Below are positions 38,640 to 48,979 of a stretch of DNA of 64,000 nt, one piece after another. Numbering within the stretch: position 1 is the first letter of the stretch; every line of letters starts with the position of its first letter. Location: NCBI GenBank assembly GCA_023333565.1, contig JAJKFH010000205.1:682001-746000 (forward strand), written 5' to 3'. The notes beneath the pieces were generated by a model, which did no database searches, had not been told where the DNA came from, and saw only the letters and a list, made by a program, of their open reading frames with translations. Source of the DNA: Puffinus mauretanicus. Its lineage: Eukaryota; Chordata; Aves; Procellariiformes; Procellariidae. A program made the translations under genes and the position numbers.

Positions 38640-39100
38640 GGGAAGAAGGACGATTTTTGGTGGTTGCGAAGGGGCAGGTGCGGATGCGGTGGCAGTGGGT
38701 CCCCGGGGCAGACGCCCGCACAGCTCAGGACATTACGTGAGTGCTGGATTTGCTCCTGCCCCTAACCCGTAGCCAGCCGCTCTACACCTCCTGCCTCCAG
38801 CAGCACTCCCAGCCCTCGTCCTCCTCTTTTTTTTTTTATTTTTCCTTTTTTTTTTCCCTTTTAACCCCCTGGCTGACCTGAGATTTACTCCTCGGCACAG
38901 AGCCCCTCTGGAATTTACCACCGCTCCACCCCTGCAGTAAATCGAGGCGCCGGGGCCGTGCCACTGGCAGCCCACGCGGGACCGTGTTCTCCCGGCCCCC
39001 GCGGCGCCTGCAGCACCGGCAGCCCGGCCACGCAGCCCGGCAAACCCGCACGGCTCCCAGCCACCGCGCTCTCCCTCCGGAGGACAAGAGCAAGTCACAG
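38640..39100. promoter_or_regulatory. CpG-rich segment (small CpG island candidate)
   Basis: The core at about 38940-39080 is very GC-rich and holds around twenty CpG dinucleotides in about 150 bases (gaggcgccgggg, cacgcgggaccg, cccgcggcgcc, cagcccggcaaacccgc). The rest of the window is CpG-poor. A T-rich tract at 38826-38862 interrupts the island on its left. Such islands usually mark promoters or developmental enhancers. The overlapping minus-strand open frames of 121 and 102 codons are arginine/glycine-rich, as expected from GC-rich DNA, and are not called as genes. Confidence 0.5.
38826..38862. repeat. T-rich low-complexity tract
   Basis: tttttttttttatttttcc followed by a further ten or more T. 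It sits inside the CpG-rich segment. Confidence 0.9.
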
Positions 39101-39239
39101 ATAAAGTTTACCGGCATGCTTGCTCCAATAACTTTTCCCATCACACTTTTTTTCCCCAGTTATTATTTTTTCAGCCCCCTCCCTTCCCCCCCTCCTTATT
39201 TTATTTTAGGCGCCTCTGAGAGTTCAACTGTCGCCTGAG

Positions 39240-39440
39240 GCTTCAAACTAATTTTCTCTTCAGAAATGATTGCAGAAAGCCGCATGCATAATAAATCCCG
39301 TTATTGCTCTTGTTATTAAAATAGGTTGTTAGGGATGTGGACTTGGAGGCCTTTTTGTCTGATGACAGCAGTTCTTCTTAGCTAGGTGCTTATGGCTTAT
39401 TGACTAAGGCTGCCAGGTTTAAAAAAAAAAAAAAGAATAA
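39240..39440. promoter_or_regulatory. Possible conserved non-coding element
   Basis: Next to the CpG cluster lies an evenly mixed AT-rich stretch: gccgcatgcataataaatcc, cgttattgctcttgttatta, tctgatgacagcag and cttattgactaaggctgcc. It contains no recognisable repeat until the A run at 39421-39434. Its texture, with many homeodomain, SOX and bZIP-like words and no decay signature, suggests an enhancer. Not verified by alignment. Confidence 0.35.
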
Positions 39441-39630
39441 GAAAAGAAAATCAAAAAGAGAAGGAGCTGTAGCTGCTGTTTAATAGTGAGAAAGTTGGGA
39501 TGATTTGAGGCGGTTCTTTTAATCATGTCCATGGGCCGTGTTCAAAAAGGCAGTGCATTTCCAGCAGCTCCAAGGCTGTACCGAGGGCCCACAGAGACCG
39601 TCGGTGGCAAGCTCTTTTCTGGAGCAACGG

Positions 39631-39678
39631 TTAATTAATATTTCTTTGACAAGATTTATTTGAATGATTAATTAATAT
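39631..39678. promoter_or_regulatory. Duplicated homeodomain-type motif
   Basis: TTAATTAATAT occurs exactly twice, at 39631-39641 and 39668-39678, 37 bases apart. A TCF/LEF-like CTTTGAC word lies between them at about 39644-39650. Clustered TAATTA sites are common in homeobox-regulated enhancers, but function is inference. Confidence 0.35.
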
Positions 39679-39837
39679 GCTGTGACAGACGGGACTGCAT
39701 ACCCTCGCCGTGCTGGGCACCCAGCAAGCCCCAGTGAGAACCAGAGCCTCCGACGAAGGGTCTGCAGTCAGAAGAGATGAACAGGCTGAGGGACCGCGTT
39801 CATTTTCACTGAAAATGAATAGGACCGTTCTCCTTTT

Positions 39838-39921
39838 TTGGATGGGGAGCTGGCACTCATGGAGGCAAAGCGGCTTGCTCAAGGGCACCCAAAAACCCAG
39901 TGTCAGGGCTGGTAATTGAAG
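39838..39921 (-). repeat. MIR-like SINE, minus strand
   Basis: 'gatggggagctggcactcat', 'ggaggcaaagcggcttgctc' and 'aagggcaccc', then 'gtcagggctggtaattgaa', are collinear with reverse-complement MIR (gatggggaaactgaggcacagagcggttaagtgacttgcccaaggtcaccc...ggcagagctgggaattgaac). Confidence 0.65.
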
Positions 39922-39924
39922 AAA

Positions 39925-42005
39925 CACTTGTAAGTTCCTGCTTGGCACGTTGACTGTCGGCTCATGTTTCCTCACCTTGTTCCAACAAACCTCATGCTTC
40001 ATCCAGCAACCTGAAAGTTTTAGCAAACCAGAGCAGAGCCCCTTTAAAATGAAATGCGGTTAAAGCAACAAATCTCCTGTGAGAACGTATTCTTAAAACA
40101 ATAAAAGGTTTTCAAGCAGGTTTGATAAAGGAAAGTACACTGTCCAATCATTAAATGGAAACATATTCTGGTTACCACATGAAAATATATTCCATAAATG
40201 ACTGTTGTCCTGTGACAAAAATCTAATCATAGATGAGGCCATGCGCTTAGCAAGTTTCTTATGCATGGAAACTATGAAGCAGGGTGTATCCCTACCCAGT
40301 GAAACCAAACATGTCACTGCCATACAGGAGCCAGTGCCAGAACTGGCAGAAGTCTCATAGGGAAACTTCTTGCTGCAGGCACAGGGCGATGCACACGCTG
40401 CCTGCAAGGGAGCACGTTATTTCCAGCGCATTTTGAATGCAGACCTGCAAAGCAGAGCATTGCTCTGAGCCATCACCTCTGCAGGCGCCACTGGCACAAG
40501 ATGAACTGAGAGGAGATGTTCAACAGCCTCCCTGGCAACTTGACGTCTGCCTGCCTCTCGCTCCCAAAGGGAGGACACTGCTTCATTGTCACTACTGACT
40601 CTGAAATCTCCCCTTTAATATACACACAGATGATGATATGCAGTGGTTGACAATTAATGATTATTTTAGCATCAAAGAAATATGGGTTGTTTAAAGATTT
40701 TTTTTTGCCCAGGGTCAGGATCGCTTTTATACTGTAGCATTCCAAAGAGGAACTTCTGGAGATTTTGCTGTCAAAACTGTAACATCATGGTACTTCAGGC
40801 CTTACTCTCACTTTCAAGTACTGGGAGATCTCCATATGAGCTCAACCTCTGCAGCACATAAGCTACCCAGTTAGCACAGTGAGCAAGGTGGGGCACACAG
40901 TAGGTACTAGCTCACATGTCAGATTTATCCTGGGAACAACTAGATCAGGTCCTTCGGCTCTGAGATATTGAACCATATTGCAAGCTCAAGGCAATGGGGA
41001 TATACCATCTCATTTCTGGTGCCAATGGGCTGAGGTTTTGCTGGGGACTTCAGTGGAGCTGGGACTTGACCTGCTCTGTTCAAGAACTGTGTCACTGCCT
41101 AGGTTAGGGTAAAAATAGGTGTTATAAACTAATAAGACGACTGAATGTAACAACACAGAAGAGGAAAAAGAGCTAAATCTAAGAAACACTATTACCCAAA
41201 GGAGAAATATGGTCACTCAAAAGCTGTCAAGAATAGCTAAATGCAAAGATTCCTGTAGAAAATATAGAGTCCATTAGAGAAAATACAGATCCAGTTGCAT
41301 ATTTAACAGCTTGAGAGCCCTAATTTGCAATTCTTGATCAATTAATTTAAGGTATCCATTTGAGTGTGGAAGCTGACACTAGATGTGAATAAATGAAGTC
41401 GGACTTTAATACTTGAAGTGCCCAAATTGAAAAAAAACATGCCTGGCTTCAGTAAGAAGAAAGAAATTCAGGCACAGCTTCCTCGCCCATGTTCCATTTC
41501 TAGGTGGATTTTAAAGAATGCAATTCACGCCTCAGCAATACAGAACCAATTACAGAAATGGAAAATGACCAAGTCATTCTCAGGTATTCATAGAAAATTG
41601 GCATCTCCTGAATATCGAATTGTACTAAGTCCTAGCTTTCTATAAATACAGAAGATCAATAATTATCAGTGAAATGCTTTGCTAACATCTGCAAGTTGGC
41701 AGGACTGAAATAAGAAATGCCATTTACGTGTTACTGCCTGAAAGAGAGAAATAGTCTTTCCCGTTCTCTTGGTGAATACACCACGTAGCCTCTTGATGAG
41801 GAATAATTATGGGCCACTGCATTTGCACACTCAGGAAAGGAGTGAATGAACAAATGTTGGCTACACCTGACTTGCTCTTCTCCATGATGAAGACTGCAAT
41901 GTTCCCAATCCTTCTAATTTGAGGCTTGCAGAGCTGCTTCACCAAACATCTTCATGGGGCAATGGTGTGTTAAGAACAGCTGCTCTTGGGAACCACTTGA
42001 AGAAT
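39925..42005. other. Non-coding stretch, no gene seen
   Basis: Unique DNA. Open frames up to 131 codons (39631-40026 minus) have no motif and partly run through the SINE. The phrase 'agtggagctgggacttgacc' near 41050 could be a MIR scrap but is too short to call. Confidence 0.65.
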
Positions 42006-42009
42006 CACT

Positions 42010-42185
42010 GAATAACAAAAATGTTTATTGCTAACCATCCAAAGATCTTGGGGCACTTTCCAAAGGAGATAACATCACCAACCTTATTGTATGGGCATGG
42101 ATGAGTGAAGGAAATTGCTCAAGCTTTTAGGCGCAGTGTAGGATGGGAACTAGTGTTGATGCCTCTCGACTCTCAGCATCAGAAT
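42010..42185 (-). repeat. Ancient amniote SINE (MIR-like), minus strand
   Basis: 'ccaaagatcttggggcactt', 'tccaaaggagataacatcac', 'ggatgagtgaaggaaattgc', 'tcaagcttttaggcgcagtg' and 'ggatgggaactagtgttgat', then 'gcctctcgactctcagcatc', follow the reverse complement of a MIR-like amniote SINE from tail to head (catctcaaagcactttacaaaggag...gacttgctcaaggtcac...ggaactagaac...tcctgactctca). Confidence 0.6.
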
Positions 42186-42539
42186 CCTGCCTGTTTCTTT
42201 GCTTCTTTCTTGCACCTTTCCATCCTGGGAATACCGCAGAGGCAGCTGTGCAGTCCAAGGACTGCAAGTTCTCCCTTCCCAAACTCCAGTATCTTAGGGT
42301 TTTCTTCACTGCAGCAGACTTCAGAGTTTGGGAGAATAAAGGCAGAAGGGAATAAATAAGCTAGAAAACATATCATCATCATTACAAACATAAAAAGCTA
42401 CAAATCTGTCACACTGCAGAAACTCTCACTTCATTGTTACTGTGATTTATTGGGGAGCTAATTTTAAACAAGTTTTCTTTTCCAAAACCACAACACAAAA
42501 CAAACTGAACAAGCAAGCCAGAGGACAGAAGCTAGTAGC

Positions 42540-42990
42540 TACCGGACAATTTAAGCAATAATCTCATTTGCTTTGTAGTATAAAAAGCAATAAAGGGCTG
42601 TTTACTGAGTGAATAAACACTGAATGAATCACAAAAAGCTCTTTATTGCGATTATACTCCAAGGCAGAGGAGATTATTGTTATTACACAAGAAGGCACAA
42701 TGTGAAAATTTAACTCAATGCGCCAGATTTTCAGACTGTTTCAGTGGTACAATTGTGTTCAGGGAGCACATTGTGTCTAATCTTAGCTCGCTGTTTTGAC
42801 AATTCTGCATGCAAATCAGGTGGTGGGGTACAAATGCATTTAATTAACTATTTACAGCCAATTTATGCAAGCCTGGTGGCTGGACACGTGTTTTGCACAA
42901 GCAATGGCACGCTGAACTGGTTCGAAAATCAGTTGCCCTGTGTGATACATTTAGCCCTGCAGGAGAGCCACAGACGTTCTGTAGCGAGGA
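42540..42990. promoter_or_regulatory. Possible conserved non-coding element with inverted CAATAAA motifs
   Basis: GCAATAAAG at 42587-42595 and its reverse complement CTTTATTGC at 42641-42649 flank a near-palindrome (tgtttactgagtgaataaac). CAATAAA/TTTATTG is the preferred core of CDX and posterior HOX proteins. Downstream are an ATGCAAAT octamer near 42808-42815 and TTTAATTAACTA near 42838. The stretch shows no repeat signature. A regulatory role is inference. The overlapping 140-codon frame (42744-43166 plus) has no motif. Confidence 0.35.
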
Positions 42991-43169
42991 GCCTTCTAAC
43001 CACACGTTCAGCCGCAAGGTGCATGATGTCTCCTCCTCACGGGGCAAACCTGCACGGTTTCCATGCAAAGTTAGTTTCAAGGAGGTGGAGATGGGGAATG
43101 TCAGCAATAAGAACAACATCGATGAGTAGAGCGTCTTTCTCTTTTTTTGCCTTCATGTGTTTCTAACAC

Positions 43170-46095
43170 ATTTTTTTCTTGTCAGGTAGTCTTGTCTTGT
43201 CTTGCAGTCCTGATAAAGTGGTTGTGCTGAGAAAAGTAAAGTTAAGCTACAGAGGTTTTTTTTCTCTGTGTGTCCTCCTACTGTCAGACCATTAAAAATG
43301 GAAGGAGCTCTGAAAATAGGACCTCTGTGGCATGGGCTTCCTCTCCTGGCTGGTCAGCAGGGTTAACTTCTGCTACAGTTCAGGTGTGCAGTGCTCAGTC
43401 CTGCAGGAGCCACCAGCCTTTTGAATGTGTGTGTGTGCCAGGCGTGTGTTCAGACTACAGCACTGCCTTGTGCACAGGGATGTTGGTTGGTCTCTTGCTG
43501 TGTCCCCATGTCTCCTTGTGCACTAGTGCTTCAAGTGTTACTAGTATCCTCTCAGCTGACCCAATGGACATCATCTCCCTCAAACAATTATCTACCTCAG
43601 GCTGTTGGGGATTTGCTGATTCTCCACTGGAGACCTTTGTGTCCTCATCCAATAGAAGTAGTTGGTGAGATGTGGTCTTTCACCATTGTCTTGTCTTCCT
43701 ATGAAACCTGCTCTCTTGGTGAAGGCCCCAGTATCTGCACTGGGAAACAGCAGAAGATGCTCCCAGTTACAGAAGATGCTCTCAATTAGAAAAGCTTTTC
43801 CTGCTGGGACTGTCACAGATTGAAAACCTACATAGCTCATGCACAGAGCTGGATTACTAAGACACAATCAGCAGCTAGTTGTTGTTGAATGAGAAAAGTG
43901 GGTTAAACCCTGCAGATATGATGGCCAAAAGCTTTATTCTCCATTTACATGTAGTTGGGAAGCTGCTGAGAACCATCTGTAGTCTGGCCTGACTGACATC
44001 GGAACATGAGAAACAGTTAGATAATATATAAATTGGCCTTTTTTTTTTCTCTTGGCTTCCACTTTTAAGGTGCTCTAGTCTGGTGTTTATGACTGACTGT
44101 AAGCATTCATGGGAATGGAAGAAACCCCAAGTGAGACAACGGTCTTTCTACATTAGACAAGTTCTGATGTATTCATTTAAAAAAAAGAGAAAATGCTTAT
44201 AGCAGAAATAATATAGTTTGTTAGACAGGAGGTACAGTTAGAAAAGCAGGCTTGAACTCCCTTTAAAAAATATGCGTTAAGAAGGTCATTATGGATTTTT
44301 TGTTTGTTTTTAATTGCTTTTGGGTTTTGCATTTTTCCCCCGTTTGAAATGCTTCAGCCACACAAGGAGGGAATAGAAACAACATAATGTGACATTGGCA
44401 ATCAGTCTCATCAGAAAATAATAATCAAATCCAACTACCTGGATGCAGCAAAAAATGCTCCTGACTTTTTCCAGAATTGTAGGTCTGCTCCATATATTTG
44501 GATTGATTTCTGACCTACCCAGTAAGCAAGCAAGGAGCTAAACTCACAAGAGTAATTTGGAGCAAATAGTTCAAATTAGCTCTGGTGTTTGTCCAGTTTT
44601 GGGGGCAATTAAGTAGATCCCAGGGATTTGGGTTTTATTTACTTTTTAATGAAACTTAAACAGCCTCCTGACTACGCTCTTTGTGAGGTTCACATCAGTT
44701 CAGTGCTAACAGCACAGGGAACAGACACTGCAGAAACAGCGTAAGTGCTGATATTTGACAATACGGCCTTTTGGATCTATTTTAAGCCAAACCTCCCATG
44801 TGGAAAAGAGGCATCAATTTGTACTACTCAGGTAAAGTAAGAGGAGGAGTACAGGAGCTTTTGTCATCAGCATTTCTTCACCTCACCTATCGTGTTACCA
44901 ACATAAGGAAAAAGCAAGAGCTGTAATTGCCAACAAGAGCAAATGATGGTTAAAGTAAAATAACAAAAGGAAAAAGAAAATATAGAATATTATGGGAAGT
45001 GTACATGGAAAAAAACCTCACAGACTTTAAAAATATCAATCCCCTGAGCTCAAAGCAATGGATTTATTTTTTAAATTGTTAAATAAACATGAGACAGGAA
45101 TGGAGGGGGCTGCCGTGGATGAGAATAGAAAGTATTTTGTTGCTGATAGTTCTGAATCTCCTTTGAAGGTTTATTTTGCGAAGGCCGAACTTTCAAGATC
45201 CTGAATTCAATTCCTTTGGGCTGCTGGCCTCTGTAAACACTTTCACGGACTGCCAGTGGGGAGAGAGGAGCTCTGGCCCTAGAGAACAAAGCCTTCATGT
45301 TCAAGACACGATTTCTCAGAGTAAGATGTGGTTTTGGCTGTTCTGTTGAAACCACTTACACCTGGTTTACTTCAGCAGTGCTGGGCAGGATATGGTAAAA
45401 GACCTGGAGTGTTAGGACCAAACATACCAGATGTTCCTACATTCCCTGTCACAGCGAAACTCCTAGCAACAGCCCTGTCCCCTTTTTCATTCCCTTGACC
45501 ACAATTCAACAATCTAAGAAAAACATTATTTTTTAAGTATACTTCTTTTTTTCTTCCAGCTCTGACTCTCATTACCCTTTTGGCCAAGTCCAACTTAGTT
45601 TTAATTCTCCTTAGCAGCAAGGCTCTTGTGTTAGCATTTGCCACGTTTGATAATTCGCTGGTCTTATAGGTATATTTTTGCATTCAGACAAAGCGTTCTC
45701 TTCTGACAAAAGTGAGGGGTTAGCACTGGCTACCCTGTTTTCCAGTGATGATATGTAGGGCCTTGCTTGTATGTGCTCCCACCAGGACATATGGGCATGG
45801 AGAAAGGCCATGGGGAGCAGGGGAGGAAGGCCTTGCATTACTGAATAGAACCTTGTCAGATCAAATAGAAAAAACCTAACATTCCCAGTGGATCCATCCA
45901 AGGTTTCATGCTAATGCCTCCTGCGACAGGACTCCAGGAATATAGGGAATGACTTATAAATCCACCAGCTGTTCAATAAATCTCCTTCAGTAGATACAAA
46001 CTGGTCTGTTTTGAAGACACAAGGAGCAGTAAAACCTCCAAACCTGACTTAAGTTTTCTTCTAGATCAAGGAAAATGATAAGCCAAGGAAAACAG
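43170..46095. other. Non-coding stretch, no gene seen
   Basis: Includes a few CTTGT repeats near 43183-43205. Two overlapping open frames of 132 codons (43270-43668 and 43391-43789 plus) lie in different phases over the same DNA and are serine/cysteine-rich, without a family match. I treat them as chance. No RNA gene or repeat was recognised. Confidence 0.6.
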
Positions 46096-46097
46096 AT

Positions 46098-46146
46098 GCA
46101 AAAAAAATCCGCAAAAAAAATCCGCAAAAGAAATTCCACAAAAGAA
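46098..46146. repeat. Short tandem repeat, 13-bp unit
   Basis: GCAAAAAAAATCC is repeated exactly at 46098-46110 and 46111-46123. A diverged third unit (gcaaaagaaattcc) follows, then acaaaagaatc. Confidence 0.85.
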
Positions 46147-46149
46147 TCA

Positions 46150-48910
46150 AACACGCTCTCAGTGCTGGCATAACAGCAACACGTTCAAACTGCCTCTTCC
46201 CCAGAGAAGCAGAGAAGCCACTTCACCTTTGAAGGTGATATAACCCAAAGTATTACAGCTGCACACAGTCAACAAAAACTCATTGAGGACTGAATACGGC
46301 TGATATGATTGAAGAATTGACCTGGAGGACAATGGTGTTTCTCCCGCAAGAAGCCACTGGTGTGACAGCAGCAGTACCGCGGTGCAGATCTGTCCACACA
46401 GTCTTCAGTCTACCAAGAAACAATGACAACAGCTGACCACTGAAGCTGCCCACGTTATTCTGGTCTCTACCTACCTATTCAGTAGAAAGTCTGGGTCAAT
46501 ACAAGTGGATTGTCACTCTACCTGTAGACTTCAAGGTTTCTTTTTTGCCTTTTTCATTTTTCTTCACCCCGCCCCGTCCACATGGCACTAATCTCTACAT
46601 CATCTGAAATTCTGATTAATCTAAGTCAGCTGCAACTTGTTGCAGTTATTTTTAAAGGGAGAAAGAAACTGAACCAAAATAGTGTCAACATTTCCTGGTC
46701 TTCACTTTTTCTGACTTGTCTACTAAAGCCATAGGCTCTTCAATGCACACTTTGCCCCTCAGGTTAGAAGTGTGCAACACCTGTGATTTCCCTGTGGGTC
46801 TGTAGATGCTACACTAATACAAGCAATACCTGACAGTGTTTAAATGCTGACATCTGGAGTTCACTTGTTGAGAATTTTATGAGGGGAACAAAAAAAAGCT
46901 CACTTTATATGTAATTTTACGTGTCACAGCTTTGTTTTTCATCCCAAATATCATCCCTTTCCCTCAATTAGCCAGCCTTCTGTTGCATGAAATGACTGTC
47001 ATCTTGTGAATGTTGTAATTGCCTTTTGCAAGATGAAAACCAGGTATAGTACTAAAAAAAACCCACCCAACCACCTAATGGGGCAAACGCTGCATATATA
47101 CACATAGCTTTGTTTAACTTCAGAGGTGGGAGTGGATAGGCTTGGAAAGAACAGGCTGTGTTCCATAGCAAAATGTTATTGTAGAAAAATATTTAGGCCC
47201 TGCTTTGTGATTTAAATAGTAAAAACCTTACATCTATACATCTTTATCACTAGCGATTTCAAAGGCCTTCACAGCACAAGCAGAAACTATTCTGCGCAGT
47301 CCTGAACTGCGGCCAGCCCTGGGGTGAAGCGGCACGGCTATTTAAAAGTGATTTACAACATGTGGTTAAGAGGAGCATTCGATGCAAATGAACTCACTGG
47401 ATGATTTCTGATGGCTAACATGCCATTAGCCTTCCTCATACCAAGCCAACATTTCAGGCTTTTGTGAAAACCACCATGATTTTTTTAAATAAAAGCAAAT
47501 TTTAAAAGCTCAGAGGGCTTATCCAGGTGGATCTGGGGGGGGAGGAATTGAATTTTGTTCATGAGGCGCTCTCCAGATGAAATTTCACTTACAAAAGAAA
47601 GAAGGTTTAAAAAAAATAACCTGTCTGGGTGGAACCTGGCAGAAGTGCCTAGACAGGGGACTTTCCCTGCTACCCTGCACTAACTTGTCCCATTAATCCT
47701 TTTAATTTCATGTATTCATTTTTACACAGCTTAGCTTGTTCACTGCATGCCAGTACAAATCATGTTTTGCTCCCTTTTCTCTCATCATCCTCCTTTCTCT
47801 GACAGGACCTCGCTGCTGCTGCAGTAACTTATGTGGTCTGTCAGCTGGGCCACTGGGATGCAAATCTCTTTTTGTCCCCTTGGGGTGCCATCGATACTTT
47901 ATTGAGAGTTTGCATCTCTCTTTATCCGGGGAAGTGATGGACTAACTGCATTTTCCTTCCTCTCTAGTGGTCTCAGAGGGCAATAAATAAATAGATAATC
48001 TCTAAAAATGTCTAGTAAATAATGGCTGAAGGAGAATCGACTCATAATTTATCTAGGTTTTCTTAAAACTAAAATTTGTTTGAAAAAATATATGTTTCAA
48101 GTATCATTTCCCCCCTATTTCTCCTGAAGCCATGTCATAAAATAAGTTAGTGATACGTAACTGAGACTCATTTGCACTGAGTACCCAAAACTCTGTCTAA
48201 AAGGCTAGCTCGTCCACCCATCAAATTTTGAAAATATATGCTCTATACCGTGTTCGAGTCAGGACCTGATCTGGATGTGATAAGTCCTCCCTACTATGGG
48301 GGATGCTTGGAGCTGCCATTTAATTTGAGGGCCAGGTTCTAACAAACAAACATCTGAAGATTCACCAAAGCTTCAAAGCTAATTGTTTAAGTTTATCCAA
48401 ACCCATGTGGGCTCCTCTTGTTTGGCCATGCTCAGTTTGTGCTTAACCTTAAGTATATGGCAGTGAAGTCCTCAGAGAAGCTTCTCAGTATATGCAAAGT
48501 TAAACACATACTTTACCATTTTTCTGAAAACTGTGACATTCTGAGTACTACTTCCAACAGCAATTTTGATGTGCCAGGAGATGAGAAAGCAGTTCAACTT
48601 CTCAGATTTATATAAAAAAAAGATTTTTGCTCCTCAGAGCATAATGGAGCTGTGAGAATTGAATGATCCAGAACTGGTCTGGTGTGTTTGAACACACAGC
48701 TCTTGCAGTTTTCAACAGAAACCCTTACACCAACTTCTGGAAATCACATTACCCAGGATTTCCAAATGTTTGTAAGAGCAGGCTCTTTTGGAGTTACGTC
48801 TCCACATCTAAGACAGAACAAGACAGGAATATGAGAGAGCAAGCAGGCCTTCCACTAGGATTTTTTACTTAATGTTATGAAAATAAAATTACTTCCTTTT
48901 GAAATTTCTT
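46150..48910. other. Non-coding stretch, no gene seen
   Basis: Mostly unique AT-rich DNA with no open frame above 69 codons. Around 47340-47570 the sequence is enhancer-like: TGTGGTT (RUNX-type) near 47361, an ATGCAAAT octamer at 47382-47389, then GGCTAA and TTAGCC forming a small inverted repeat near 47412-47431. A possible SINE scrap (gcgatttcaaaggccttcac) near 47252 is too short to call. Confidence 0.6.
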
Positions 48911-48914
48911 TTTC

Positions 48915-48979
48915 CTGATTAAGGCAAGGTTGTCTCAGCTTTTGCTCTGCTGGTAATCCCTTTGACTAGACACGGGCTG
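48915..48979. repeat. 65-bp exact direct repeat, copy 1
   Basis: Identical at every base to 51294-51358, 2,379 bases downstream in the same orientation. It begins CTGATTAAGGCAAGG and ends GACACGGGCTG. Flanking sequence differs immediately on both sides, apart from weak similarity (GTGTCA...TAAAG) after a 20-base gap on the right. I do not recognise the sequence. It has no coding frame of note. Confidence 0.95.

Noticed and set aside
38733..39144. Arg/Gly/Ala-rich minus-strand frames over the CpG cluster
   Set aside because: GC-rich DNA lacks stop codons, giving long low-complexity frames. The lysine run simply translates the T-rich tract at 38826-38862.
42744..43166. 140-codon plus-strand open frame
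   Set aside because: No recognisable motif, and a different 78-codon plus-strand frame and a 91-codon minus-strand frame overlap it. The DNA looks like non-coding, possibly regulatory, sequence.
47215..47300. Possible SINE tail (gcgatttcaaaggccttcac)
   Set aside because: A single short match that could be chance.
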